Assembly: GCF_016862755.1 (NCBI RefSeq) | Contig: NZ_BONO01000025.1 | Coordinates: 1 to 64,000 of the forward strand | DNA from: Cellulomonas pakistanensis | GTDB taxonomy: Bacteria; Actinomycetota; Actinomycetes; Actinomycetales; Cellulomonadaceae | Direction of reading: 5' to 3' | DNA: 64,000 nucleotides | Shown: piece by piece, positions 45,102 to 53,928 of the stretch | Numbering within the stretch: the stretch's first letter is position 1 | Layout: each line of letters opens with the position of its first letter | The notes under the pieces: generated by a model | What the model was told of the DNA's origin: nothing | The model's database searches: none | What the model saw: only the letters and a program-made list of their open reading frames with translations | Translations under genes and position numbers: made by a program

Positions 45102-45344
45102 TTGAGCAACCGCGGCACCGTCGACGACGACTACCTCGAGCGCGTCCGCGCGTCCGAGGAGCAGCCCCCGCCGCCCGCGCCCGCGCGCGTGCTGATGTTC
45201 GTGCTCTGCTTCGCGCTGTTCCTCGCCGGCTTCTACCTGATGGGGCTCGCCGTCGACACCGCCGAGATCTGGCTGTTCACGGTGGGGATCCTGGCCAGCG
45301 GGGGCGCGTTCTTCGTCGGCCTCACCACCGCGCGCCACCTGTGA
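45102..45344 (+). CDS. Small two-helix membrane protein (TTG start)
   Basis: An 80-residue protein with an acidic, proline-containing N-terminus (DDDYLERVRASEEQPPPPAP) and two hydrophobic helices (VLMFVLCFALFLAGFYLMGL and IWLFTVGILASGGAFFVGLT). The TTG at 45102 is supported by AGGAG six bases upstream. The stop codon overlaps the RecQ-like start codon (GTGA). It is not recognised beyond its topology; it is probably co-transcribed with its neighbours. Confidence 0.75.
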   Translation: MSNRGTVDDDYLERVRASEEQPPPPAPARVLMFVLCFALFLAGFYLMGLAVDTAEIWLFTVGILASGGAFFVGLTTARHL

Positions 45345-47026
45345 CGCCCGCGACCGCGTGGTCGGGCGCGGACGGCCCGGACCTCGCCGCGGCGGTGCGC
45401 CGGGTCCTGGGGCCGGACGCCGAGCTGCGGGAGGCCCAGCGGGACGCGCTCGACGGGCTGCGGGACCGGGACACCCTGCTCGTCGCCCGGTCGGGCGCGG
45501 GCAAGACCGCTGTGTACGCGATCGCCACGCTGCTGAGCGGGCGGTTGACCGTCGTGGTCTCGCCGCTGCTCGCCCTGCAGCGGGACCAGGTCGCGGGGCT
45601 GCGGGAGGCCGGGCTGCGCGCCGAGTCGGTGAGCTCGGCCCGCGGCGCCCGGGCGCAGCAGGCCGCGCTGGACCGGGCCGCCTCGGGCGACCTGGACGTG
45701 CTCGTGCTCGGCCCGGAGCAGCTGGTGCGCCGGCCGGTGGCCGAGGCGCTGGACCGCGCGCCGGTCGGGCTGGTCGTGGTGGACGAGGCGCACTGCGTGA
45801 GCGAGTGGGGTCACGACTTCCGGCCCGACTACGTGCACGTCGCGGGCACCGTCGAGCGGCTCGGCCGCCCCCGCGTGCTCGCGCTGACCGCCACGGCGTC
45901 GCCGCAGGTGCGCGACGAGGTCGTCGAGCGGCTCGGCATGGTCGACGCGCGGGTGCTGGTGCACGACGCCGACCGGCCCAACATCTGGCTCGGCGCGCAC
46001 CACGCCTCGACGCCGCGCGAGCGCGACGACCGGGTCGTCGCGCTCGTGCATGAGCTCGTGGTTGACCCCGGCGGCGCGGGCCTCGTCTACGCGCGCACGC
46101 GGACCCACGTCGAGGAGCTCGTCGAGGCGCTGGGGCGCGCCGGCCTGCCCGCGACCGCCTACCACGCCGGGCTGCCCGCGCGGGAGCGCGCCGACGTCGA
46201 GCGGGCGTTCCTGTCCGGCGCGCTCGACCTCGTCGTCGCGACCAGCGCCTTCGGGATGGGCGTCGACCGCGCGGACGTCCGGTTCGTCGTGCACGCGGGA
46301 CCGCCCACGTCTCTCGACGCGTACTACCAGGAGGTCGGGCGCGCGGGCCGCGACGGGGAGCCCGCGCGGGCGGTTCTGGTCAGCCGGCCCGACGACTTCG
46401 GCCTCAACCAGTACCTGCGGTCCGGCGGCGTGCCGAAGCGCGCGACGCTGTCGGCCGTGCTCGACGCGGTCGCGGGGGCCGAGGACGGCGCCCGGGACCA
46501 GCGCGCGCTCGCGCAGGGGAGCGGGCTCGCCGCGCGGACGGTGTCCGGGGCGCTCGGCGTGCTGCTGGACACCGGCGCGGTCCGCCGCGAGGACGGCGGG
46601 GGTCTGGTGGCCACCGGGGTGTCGGCCCAGGCGGCGGCGCGCACGGCCTCCGAGCGGCAGGAGGAGCGGCGCACCGTCGAGCGGTCGCGCGTCGAGGTGG
46701 TGCGCACCTACGCCGACACCACGGACTGCCGGCGCCGGCTGCTGCTCGAGCTGCTGGGCGAGAAGCACCCGCGGCCGTGCGGCGCGTGCGACTCGTGCGA
46801 AGCCGGCACGTCGGTCGAGGTCGCGGACGCGCCGCTGCGCCCGGGGCAGGCCGTCGAGCACGCCGAGTGGGGCCCGGGCCAGGTGTCGGTCGTCGAGGAG
46901 GACCGCGTCACGGTGTTCTTCGCCGAGCGGGGCTACGTCACGCTGGACACCGAGGTCGCGCTGGAGGCGGGCCTGCTGCGCCCGGCGGGCGGCGCCCCGG
47001 GGGAGCCGGCGACGCCGGCGGCCTGA
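45341..47026 (+). CDS. RecQ-like ATP-dependent DNA helicase
   Basis: A 561-residue SF2 helicase. Motif I is LLVARSGAGKTAVYAIA and motif II with the RecQ aromatic loop is VVDEAHCVSEWGHDFRPDY. Motif III is ALTATASPQVR; motifs V and VI are FGMGVDRADVRFVVHAG and YYQEVGRAGRDG. A RecQ-C-terminal zinc site is visible as DCRRRLLLELLGEKHPRPCG followed by ACDSC. No HRDC domain is seen, so it is a short RecQ. The C-terminal ~60 residues include a small beta domain (AVEHAEWGPGQVSVVEEDRV). It unwinds structured or recombining DNA. The start is GTG 45341, coupled to the small membrane protein gene. Confidence 0.93.
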   Translation: MTPATAWSGADGPDLAAAVRRVLGPDAELREAQRDALDGLRDRDTLLVARSGAGKTAVYAIATLLSGRLTVVVSPLLALQRDQVAGLREAGLRAESVSSARGARAQQAALDRAASGDLDVLVLGPEQLVRRPVAEALDRAPVGLVVVDEAHCVSEWGHDFRPDYVHVAGTVERLGRPRVLALTATASPQVRDEVVERLGMVDARVLVHDADRPNIWLGAHHASTPRERDDRVVALVHELVVDPGGAGLVYARTRTHVEELVEALGRAGLPATAYHAGLPARERADVERAFLSGALDLVVATSAFGMGVDRADVRFVVHAGPPTSLDAYYQEVGRAGRDGEPARAVLVSRPDDFGLNQYLRSGGVPKRATLSAVLDAVAGAEDGARDQRALAQGSGLAARTVSGALGVLLDTGAVRREDGGGLVATGVSAQAAARTASERQEERRTVERSRVEVVRTYADTTDCRRRLLLELLGEKHPRPCGACDSCEAGTSVEVADAPLRPGQAVEHAEWGPGQVSVVEEDRVTVFFAERGYVTLDTEVALEAGLLRPAGGAPGEPATPAA

Positions 47027-47033
47027 CGCCCGG

Positions 47034-47492
47034 TCAGGGCACGACGGTCACCGGCCAGCGCGCGTTGCGGACCAGCCGGACCGCGAGCGAACCGGCGATC
47101 CGGTGCCCGATCCCCTCCGAGGACCCGACCACGACGCCGTCCGCCCGCACCTCGTGCGCGACGTCCGACAGCACCTGGTACGGGTCGCCCGTGCGCACCA
47201 CGACCTCCACCGGGACGCCGCGCGCGTCGGCGAGCGACCGCGGGTCGCGCAGCGCGCGCTCGACGTCGTCCTGGTGCCGGACCGCGGCGGCGCTCGACGC
47301 GCCGGTCGTGTCGAGCATCGAGGCGACGCCGCCGCCGGGCTCGCGCACGTAGACGACGACCAGCCGGCCGCCCTGCCGGCGGCAGACCCCGACGGCGTAC
47401 GCGGCGGCGCGCAGGGACGGGTCGGACCCGTCGACGCCCACCACGACGGCGGAGGGGCCGTCACGGCCGATCTCGAACCCGTGCCCGGTCAC
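47034..47492 (-). CDS. Universal stress protein (UspA family)
   Basis: A 152-residue single-domain Usp protein: VVVGVDGSDPSLRAAAYAVG at the N-terminus and the nucleotide-binding loop VVVGSSEGIGHRIAGSLAVR followed by VRNARWPVTVVP at the C-terminus. The G-2x-G-9x-G-S/T motif suggests ATP binding. The start is GTG 47492 with GAGGAGGACGG upstream. It is convergent with the RecQ-like gene, leaving only seven bases between stop codons. Confidence 0.93.
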   Translation of the reverse strand: MTGHGFEIGRDGPSAVVVGVDGSDPSLRAAAYAVGVCRRQGGRLVVVYVREPGGGVASMLDTTGASSAAAVRHQDDVERALRDPRSLADARGVPVEVVVRTGDPYQVLSDVAHEVRADGVVVGSSEGIGHRIAGSLAVRLVRNARWPVTVVP

Positions 47493-47788
47493 GCGGCACC
47501 GTCCTCCTCGCGCTCGTCGGTGGTCGCACCGAGGGTACCGACCGCCGGGCGGGGCCGGCCGGGATCTCCCGGCACCCGCGGCGCGGGCCGGGGGTGCCGG
47601 CGGCCGGGGTCGTGGCGCGCGTCGCGCCGCCCGGGTGAGGCGGGGCGCGGGCGCGGGGCCCGGGTGCGGCTCGGGCGTGCGTGCGACGGGCCCGTCGGCG
47701 ACGGGGGCGCGGGCGCGGGGGCGTCGTGGTTCCCTGGACCCGCCGCCACGCGCGGCGACGTGCGACGACACCGGGAGGAGGTGCGGCG

Positions 47789-49186
47789 GTGGCGGACCTG
47801 GCGGAGGTCGCGGCGGGGCTGTACGGCGTGCGGCCCGGAGATTTCACGGCCGCGCGCACCGCCGCCGTGCGCGCGGCCCGGCAGGCGGGCGACCGAGAGC
47901 TGGCCACGGCCGTCGGGGCGCTGCGCAAGCCGTCGTCGGCCGCGGCCGCCGTGAACCTCCTCGTGCGCGAGCGCCCGGACGAGCTCGGCTCGCTGCTCGA
48001 CCTCGGCGTGCGGCTCCGGGAGGCGCAGGCGGCGCTCGCCGGGCCGGACCTCCGGGCGCTGCACGGCGAGCAGCAGCGCGCGGTCGGCGCCGCCGCCGAC
48101 GCGGCGCTGGGCCTGCTCGGGGGCGGCGGGAGCGCCGCGGTGCGGGGGCAGGTGGAGGCGACCCTGCGGGCGGCGATGGGCGACCCGGACGCCGCCGCGG
48201 CCGTCGCCACGGGGCTGCTCGTCCGGGACCTGTTCTCGTCGGGGTTCGAGCCGGTCGACGTCGACGGCGCGGTCGCCGTGCCGGACGCCCCGCCGCTCGC
48301 GGGCGCGCCGGGGCGGCGCACGCCGCTGCGAGCGGTGCCGGCCGGGGTGGCCGACGCCGACGAGGCCGGCGAGGGGGACGCGGACGAGGAGCGGCCCCAC
48401 CGGCGTCGGCGCGGCCGCCTGCTCACCGCCGAGGAGCCCGAGCAGCCGCTCCGCGCGGTCCCCGGGCGGCGGCGCGGCCGGGTGCGGGTCGCGGACGACG
48501 ACGCCGGGGCCGCGGCGGGCTCCGGGGCGGCCGGCGCGGCGGACGCGGCAGGTGCGGCGGGCGCGGCGGAGGCGCCGGACCGGGCGGGCGGGGCGGCGGA
48601 CGACGCGGCCCCCGCCGCACGCCGACGCGGCCGGGTGCGCACCAACGACGCCGGCGCCGGTCGCCCCGCCCGCGCGGGGAGTGCGCGGAGCGACGGCGCA
48701 GAGGCGCGCGGTGACCCCGCCGGTGCAGCCGGCAGGACGCGGGCCGAGGCGGAGCGGGCGGACCGCGCGGCGGCGGCGCGCGCCGAGCGGGAGCGGCGCG
48801 AGGAGTCGGCGCGTGCGGAGCGGGAGCGCCGGGCCGAGGCGGAGCGCGCGGCCCGGGAGCGCCGCCGCGAAGCCGCGGTCCGCAGCGCCGAGCAGGACGT
48901 CGCGCTGGCTCGGGCGGAGGCGGACGAGCGCACCGGCGCCCGCGACGCCGCGGACGAGCGGCTGCGCGCCGCCGAGACCCGCGCCGGGGAGCTCTCGGAG
49001 GTCGTCGAGCGCGCCCGCGAGGAGATCGAGCGGCTGCGTGCCGCCCTGGCCTCCGCGGAGCAGGAGTCCCGCGAGGTGGGCCTCGAGGTGCGGCACGCGC
49101 GGGCGGCGCGGACCGCGGCGGCGAAGCAGGCGGAGCGGGCGGCGCAGCGGCTGCGCGCGGCCGAGGCGGCGCTGGACGCGCTCTGA
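47789..49186 (+). CDS. Coiled-coil protein of unknown function
   Basis: A 465-residue protein. The N-terminal ~160 residues look folded and conserved in actinobacteria (AAGLYGVRPGDFTAARTAAV, ALRKPSSAAAAVNLLVRERP, LGSLLDLGVRLREAQAAL). The middle (about 190-320) is low complexity with several RRRGR stretches (PHRRRRGRLL, PGRRRGRVRV, ARRRGRVRT), likely nucleic-acid binding or disordered. The last ~140 residues form an Arg/Glu/Ala coiled coil (AEADERTGARDAADERLRAA). The function is not known. GTG 47789 follows GGGAGGAG. The 296-base spacer to the divergent usp gene is GC-only, with no clear promoter. Confidence 0.75.
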   Translation: MADLAEVAAGLYGVRPGDFTAARTAAVRAARQAGDRELATAVGALRKPSSAAAAVNLLVRERPDELGSLLDLGVRLREAQAALAGPDLRALHGEQQRAVGAAADAALGLLGGGGSAAVRGQVEATLRAAMGDPDAAAAVATGLLVRDLFSSGFEPVDVDGAVAVPDAPPLAGAPGRRTPLRAVPAGVADADEAGEGDADEERPHRRRRGRLLTAEEPEQPLRAVPGRRRGRVRVADDDAGAAAGSGAAGAADAAGAAGAAEAPDRAGGAADDAAPAARRRGRVRTNDAGAGRPARAGSARSDGAEARGDPAGAAGRTRAEAERADRAAAARAERERREESARAERERRAEAERAARERRREAAVRSAEQDVALARAEADERTGARDAADERLRAAETRAGELSEVVERAREEIERLRAALASAEQESREVGLEVRHARAARTAAAKQAERAAQRLRAAEAALDAL

Positions 49187-49194
49187 CGCGCGGC

Positions 49195-49330
49195 GCCGCC
49201 TCGCGTGGGACGGACCGCGGGTCGAGCCCCGCGCGTCCGTGCCGCCCCGCGTGGGACGGACCGCGGGTCCCTCGTGCGCGGCCGTGCCGCCACGCGCGGG
49301 AAGGCCCACGGGTCGCGTCCCGCGCGTCCG
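49195..49330. repeat. Three imperfect 45-46-base tandem repeats
   Basis: Units start GCCGCCTCGCGTGGGACGGA (49195), GCCGCCCCGCGTGGGACGGA (49241) and GCCGCCACGCGCGGGAAGGC (49286). They lie just after the coiled-coil gene and may act as its terminator region; no reading frame is conserved across them. Confidence 0.75.
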
Positions 49331-49348
49331 GCCCCGACACGCCGCGGG

Positions 49349-49401
49349 TGTGACCCGCGTCACTCGTTCGCGTTGACACCCCCCGAGGGGCTTCCTAGTC
49401 T
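49349..49401 (+). promoter_or_regulatory. Strong promoter with an upstream CRP/GlxR-like site, before the carboxypeptidase gene
   Basis: TTGACA (49373-49378), a 17-base spacer and TAGTCT (49396-49401) form a near-consensus housekeeping promoter. TGTGACCCGCGTCACT (49349-49364) matches the CRP/GlxR consensus at nine of ten positions and ends eight bases before the -35 box, a position suited to activation. The start of transcription would be near 49408. Confidence 0.72.
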
Positions 49402-49624
49402 GGCGGGACGGCACGCCTCGGAGGAACGGGGCGCCCGTGGCGGTGCCGGGCCCCGTGCCCGGTGCGACCGGCGCGCACCTCCCGGGTGGCGCGGCACCGG
49501 TGCCCCGGGAGGGGCGTCGGTGGCGACGCGGCCCGGGCGTGGGCACGACGTCGCGGGGTCGGGACCCTCCCGACGGTCGCGCCCGTGCGGACCAGCGACC
49601 CGCCGTCGTCCAGGAGCCCCCGCG
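49402..49624 (+). promoter_or_regulatory. Long structured 5' leader of the carboxypeptidase gene
   Basis: About 215 bases separate the promoter from the ATG at 49625. The leader has no convincing ORF and contains several self-complementary stretches (for example around 49444-49465 and 49480-49515). Leaders of actinobacterial cell-wall hydrolases often carry riboswitches, but I could not align this to the ydaO/c-di-AMP motif or another known class. Confidence 0.45.
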
Positions 49625-50794
49625 ATGCCGTCAGCGCCGCGCCGCCCCCGCCACCGTTCGGCCGGGCGCGCGCGGCTCGGTCGCGGCGCGGCGATCGCCC
49701 GGGCGGGCGGTCGGTCCCTGCTGGCGGCCGGGCTGGTCGTGGCGCTCGGGACGACGCTGACCGGCACCGCGGCGGTCGGCACGGCGTCCGGCGGGCCCGA
49801 CGGTGCGGCGGAGACCGCGCGCGCCGGTGACGCGTCGCGCGCCTTCTCGCCGGCGCGGACCGCCGCCGCCGACGGCGCGCGGTGGGCGTCCCGGACGGTC
49901 GCCGAGGAGGCCGCGGTGTCGGCGGAGTCCGCGCTGCTCGCCCGGGCGGCGCTGGACGCCGCCTCGGGCGTCGAGCCGCTGCGGGTGTCGCCGCAGCCGC
50001 TGGCGGACCTGCCCGGCCTCGACGCCGCGGTGGTGCGCCTGACCGAGGCGTGGGCCGAGCCCGCCGCGACGGCCCCCGACCGGGTCGCGTCGGCCGCGCG
50101 GGTGCGGGCGGCCGCGGGCGCGGTGTTCGAGCTCGCGCTGGCGGTCGAGCGGAGCGTGCCGGTCGCCGCGGACCGCGCGGCGGGCGACGCGGCGGGGATG
50201 CAGCAGGTCGAGCAGGCCGTGGCCGCGGCGACCCTGGCGGCGGCGGACCTGCCGGTGCTGGACGGCCGGGTGGTCGGCGCCCCGGTGCGGACGGGCGGCG
50301 GCGAGGGCCGGCCCGCGGGGCTGCGGCCGGACGGGACGATCGACCCGGCGCTGCTGTGCCCGGTGCCGTTCGCGCCCGGGGCGCGGCTGCGCTGCGACGC
50401 GGTCGACGCGCTGGTCGCGCTGAACGCGGACTTCCGCGCGGACCACGGCACGGACCTGCCGGTCGGCAGCACCTACCGCGGCTACGCCGAGCAGGCGGCG
50501 CTCAAGCGCACGAAGGGCGGGCTCGCCGCACCGGCGGGGCTGTCGCACCACGGCTGGGGCGTCGCGGTCGACTTCGCGGGGTTCGGGGGCGTCGGCCGGT
50601 ACGACTCGCCGCTGTACGCCTGGATGGTGCAGCACGGACCTCGGCACGGCTGGGAGCACCCCGCCTGGGCGGGGCCGGGCGGCTCCGGGCCGGCTGAGCC
50701 CTGGCACTGGGAGTACACGGGCGCGCCCGCGCCGGCCGCCGTCGGCCCGTCCGCGGTCGGCCCGTCCGCCCCGGGGGCGCCGCCGGGGCCGTGA
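49625..50794 (+). CDS. Secreted D-alanyl-D-alanine carboxypeptidase (M15, VanY type)
   Basis: A 389-residue exported peptidase. The N-terminus is Arg-rich and followed by a hydrophobic segment (RSLLAAGLVVALGTTLTGTA), a signal peptide or anchor. A helical, Ala-rich region (about 70-220) precedes the M15 domain: GSTYRGYAEQAALK, the zinc motif SHHGWGVAVDFAGFG and the catalytic end EPWHWEY. The protein trims peptidoglycan stem peptides. ATG 49625 has CCAGGAG upstream. The Pro-rich C-terminus (GPSAVGPSAPGAPPGP) is disordered. Confidence 0.9.
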   Translation: MPSAPRRPRHRSAGRARLGRGAAIARAGGRSLLAAGLVVALGTTLTGTAAVGTASGGPDGAAETARAGDASRAFSPARTAAADGARWASRTVAEEAAVSAESALLARAALDAASGVEPLRVSPQPLADLPGLDAAVVRLTEAWAEPAATAPDRVASAARVRAAAGAVFELALAVERSVPVAADRAAGDAAGMQQVEQAVAAATLAAADLPVLDGRVVGAPVRTGGGEGRPAGLRPDGTIDPALLCPVPFAPGARLRCDAVDALVALNADFRADHGTDLPVGSTYRGYAEQAALKRTKGGLAAPAGLSHHGWGVAVDFAGFGGVGRYDSPLYAWMVQHGPRHGWEHPAWAGPGGSGPAEPWHWEYTGAPAPAAVGPSAVGPSAPGAPPGP

Positions 50795-51046
50795 CGGCGG
50801 CAGCACCACCGGGCACGCGCCGACCGCCGCCTACGGGAGACCGGCGCTGCGAGGCGGCGGTGGTGTGATGGCCCCTCGTGCACCCGGCGTGCGCGGTCCC
50901 CGGCGGCGTCGCCGGGCCCGGCGCCGGACTCGCGGCCCGCGCCGTCGGCTCCCCCCCGGCGGCGGTGCGGTCCGCCCGCCCGGCCGCGCGGAGCGGCCCG
51001 GGCCCGCCGTCGCGCCACCGCCCAGCACGCCCAGGGGGAAGCACCC

Positions 51047-52681
51047 ATGAACGCCACCCAGACCGACACCGCCGCGCCCGCCGCCGTGGGACGGGTGATC
51101 GAGAACGTCGGCCACGGCGAGGTCCTGCACCGCCGGGTCCGCACCTCGGACTTCGACTACCTGCTCGCCGGCCTGGTGGGCGACGAGTCGGCGCACCTGC
51201 CGGCCGCCGACCCGCCCCAGGTGATCGCGCTGCTGCGGCGGCTCGGCGGGGCGATGGCGGAGCCGGCCGTCAGCCCGGCGCCGCCGTCGACGATCCCCGC
51301 GGTCTACACCTACTGGGGCCAGTTCATCGACCACGACCTCACGCTCGAGGACTCGGCCGACCCCCGGCTGCAGGGCCCCGCGGTCGCGGACCCGGGGCTG
51401 CGCCCCCTCGACGCGCGGACCGTCCGGACGAACCTCGGCAACGCCCGGCAGCCGTACCTCAACCTCGACTCGCTGTACGGGGACGGGCCCGCCGGGGCGC
51501 ACTCGGCGGCGTTCTACGACGGGCCGTTCCTGGGCGTGGGCCGGCTGGCGTCGCCCGCGCCCGGGCAGCCCGTGCCCGCCGCCGCGGACCCGGACGCCCG
51601 CGACCTGCCGGGCCGCACCGCGGTGACCGACCCCGCGACCGGCCGCACCCAGTTCCCGGCCGCGATCGGCGACTCCCGCAACGACGAGAACCTGGTCGTG
51701 GCGCAGCTGCACCTCGCGTACCTGCGGTTCCACAACGCGGTGGTCACGGCGTTCCGCGCGGCGGAGCCCGGCCTCGCGGACGACGAGCTGCTGGCCCGGG
51801 CCCAGCAGCTCGTGCGGCACACGCACCAGTGGCTGATCGTGCACGACTACCTGCGCACCGTGACGGTGCCCGGCACGGTCGACTGGGTGCTGCAGGAGCT
51901 GAAGGGCCTGTACCTGCAGCGGTTCCCCGCGAAGCGCCCGCCGGTCATGCCGCTCGAGTTCTCGGTGGCCGCGTTCCGGTTCGGGCACTCCCAGATCCGC
52001 AACACCTACGACTACAACCGGAACTTCGGCGACCCCGGGTTCGTGTCGCCGCGCGCCACGCTCGACCAGCTGTTCCAGTTCACCGGGCGCGGCGGGTTCA
52101 TCGGGGGCGCGCAGTCGCTGCCGGAGAACTGGGCGATCGAGTGGGACCGGTTCGTCGACAAGGCCGACCCCGACCCGCGGCACTTCGCCCGGGCGATCGA
52201 CACCCAGCTCGCGGACGACCTGTCGGTGATGCGCAACGAGCCGCGCGACCTGGCCGGCATCCAGGAGCACCTGGCCAAGCGGAACCTGCTGCGCGGCTAC
52301 CTGCTCGGCGTGCCGACGGGGGAGGCGGTGGCCCGCGCGCTGAAGATCCGGCCCTTGACCCGCGGGGAGCTGCTGCGGGGCGCCCCGGCGGGCGTGCGCA
52401 GCGCGCTCACCAGCCCGGAGCTCACCGGGCGGACGCCGCTCTGGTACTACGTGCTCAAGGAGGCCGAGGTGCTCACCTCGGGCAACTCCCTGGGGCCGGT
52501 CGGCAGCCGCCTGGTCGCCGAGACCGTCATCGGCCTGATGCGGCACGACCCGGAGTCGTTCCTCACGACCGTGCCCGCGTGGGGCACCGGCCCGGTGCCG
52601 GTCCTGCCCGGCGGGAACGGCGCGCGGACGGTCGCGAGCCTCGCGGACCTGCTGGACGTCGCGGGCGTCATGCCCGCCTGA
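51047..52681 (+). CDS. Haem peroxidase, animal-type superfamily
   Basis: A 544-residue protein of the peroxidase-cyclooxygenase superfamily. The distal haem histidine is His96 in YWGQFIDHDLTL; the calcium/haem-binding region SRNDENLVVAQLHLAYLRFH and the proximal His314 in FRFGHSQIRNTYDYN follow, all in family order. It has no signal peptide, unlike animal enzymes, so it is cytoplasmic or non-classically exported. Peroxicin-type bacterial members oxidise halides or fatty acids; the substrate is unknown here. ATG 51047 follows AGGGGGAAGC. It ends with a strong bidirectional terminator. Confidence 0.92.
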   Translation: MNATQTDTAAPAAVGRVIENVGHGEVLHRRVRTSDFDYLLAGLVGDESAHLPAADPPQVIALLRRLGGAMAEPAVSPAPPSTIPAVYTYWGQFIDHDLTLEDSADPRLQGPAVADPGLRPLDARTVRTNLGNARQPYLNLDSLYGDGPAGAHSAAFYDGPFLGVGRLASPAPGQPVPAAADPDARDLPGRTAVTDPATGRTQFPAAIGDSRNDENLVVAQLHLAYLRFHNAVVTAFRAAEPGLADDELLARAQQLVRHTHQWLIVHDYLRTVTVPGTVDWVLQELKGLYLQRFPAKRPPVMPLEFSVAAFRFGHSQIRNTYDYNRNFGDPGFVSPRATLDQLFQFTGRGGFIGGAQSLPENWAIEWDRFVDKADPDPRHFARAIDTQLADDLSVMRNEPRDLAGIQEHLAKRNLLRGYLLGVPTGEAVARALKIRPLTRGELLRGAPAGVRSALTSPELTGRTPLWYYVLKEAEVLTSGNSLGPVGSRLVAETVIGLMRHDPESFLTTVPAWGTGPVPVLPGGNGARTVASLADLLDVAGVMPA

Positions 52682-52736
52682 CGCGACGAGGCCCTGCCCG
52701 GCGCGCGCGCGGCGTGCCGGGCAGGGCCTCGTCGCG
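52682..52736. terminator. Bidirectional terminator between peroxidase and YihY genes
   Basis: Perfect 21-base arms beginning CGCGACGAGGCCCTGCCCGG flank a 13-base loop, directly after the peroxidase stop codon and 11 bases before the convergent YihY stop codon. Confidence 0.9.
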
Positions 52737-52747
52737 GGGACCGGCGG

Positions 52748-53824
52748 TCAGCGCGGCGGACGGGTCCGGCGGTGCGACTCGCGGATCTGGCGGCCGCGGC
52801 GCACGTCCTCCTCGGCCTTCGCGCGCTTCTTGTCGCTCGCGCGGGTGTCCCGCGGCGGCAGCTGGATCGTGCGCTCCGCCTCGATGCCGCCCTGCAGCTC
52901 TCGCCCGCGCTCGATCTCGGCGTCCAGCTCGGCGCCGAACAGGAGGGCCAGGTTCGTGATCCAGAGCCACAGCAGCAGGATGATCACGCCGGCGAGCTGG
53001 CCGTAGGTGCTGCCGTACGAGCTGAAGTTCGCGACGTAGAAGCCGAACCCGAGCGAGGCGAGGATCCAGACCACGACGGCGACCAGGGCGCCCACGCTCA
53101 TCCAGCGGAACTTCGGCTGCCGGACGTTCGGCGTGAAGTAGTACAGGATCGCGATCGCGACGATGACGAGCAGCAGCACCACCGGCCACTTGGCGATGTT
53201 CCAGGCCGTCACCGCGGCGGGGCCCAGCCCGATCGCGTCGCCCACGGACTGCGCGATGCCGCCCGACAGGACGACGGCGACGACGACGACCACGGCGAAC
53301 AGGACCAGCACCAGGGTCACCAGCAGCAGCACCGGGCGCAGCTTCCAGATCGGCCGGCCCTCGTCGATCTCGTAGACCCGGTTGATCCCGCGGCTGAACG
53401 CGGTCACGTACCCGGACGCGGACCACAGGGCGACCACCAGGGAGATGACGAACGTCAGACCGGCGCCGGGCGAGTTGGTGAGGTTCTCCAGGATCGGCTG
53501 GAGGGTCTCGTCGGCGCTGGCCTGGCCGATCATCCCCGACGCGGTGGACACCAGGTCCTCGACGAGCTGCTGCCCGTCGCCGACCAGGCCGAGGATCGAC
53601 ACCACGGCCAGCAGGCCGGGCGCGATCGCCAGCACCGCGTAGTAGGTGAGGGCGGCCGCGAGGTCCGTGCACTGGTCGTGGTTGAACTCGCGGACCGTCG
53701 TCCGCAGCACGTACGTCCACGACCGCTTGGTGAGGTCGTCGGGGGAGTCCGGCTTGCGCGGGTCGTCCGGCGCGGGCGCGTCGGCGCGCTCGGTGCTCGT
53801 CTGGTCGTCGTCGGCGTGGGCCAC
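52748..53824 (-). CDS. YihY/BrkB-family membrane protein
   Basis: A 358-residue membrane protein with the family's helices: TDLAAALTYYAVLAIAPGLL first, then VISLVVALWSASGYVTAFSR with the YDI/SRGIN-like turn, and the last pair VGALVAVVVWILASLGFGFY and VIILLLWLWITNLALLFGAE. Hydrophilic termini carry many charged residues. The family (once called ribonuclease BN) is of uncertain function, possibly envelope homeostasis. I chose GTG 53824 because CCAGGAGGTCCCC is an ideal ribosome site; the frame extends to a GTG at 53872 without one. Confidence 0.9.
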   Translation of the reverse strand: MAHADDDQTSTERADAPAPDDPRKPDSPDDLTKRSWTYVLRTTVREFNHDQCTDLAAALTYYAVLAIAPGLLAVVSILGLVGDGQQLVEDLVSTASGMIGQASADETLQPILENLTNSPGAGLTFVISLVVALWSASGYVTAFSRGINRVYEIDEGRPIWKLRPVLLLVTLVLVLFAVVVVVAVVLSGGIAQSVGDAIGLGPAAVTAWNIAKWPVVLLLVIVAIAILYYFTPNVRQPKFRWMSVGALVAVVVWILASLGFGFYVANFSSYGSTYGQLAGVIILLLWLWITNLALLFGAELDAEIERGRELQGGIEAERTIQLPPRDTRASDKKRAKAEEDVRRGRQIRESHRRTRPPR

Positions 53825-53928
53825 GGGGACCTCCTGGGGCGGTGCGGGGGTGGTTCCGTCCGCCAGCGTCACCCGGGTGCGCCGGGTCCGCCACAGGAAC
53901 GCCCGGGGCCGCGCCGCCGCGCGGCCGG

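Noticed and set aside
49402..49624. ydaO (c-di-AMP) riboswitch
   Set aside because: The conserved sequence blocks of that riboswitch could not be found by eye; kept only as an unclassified leader.
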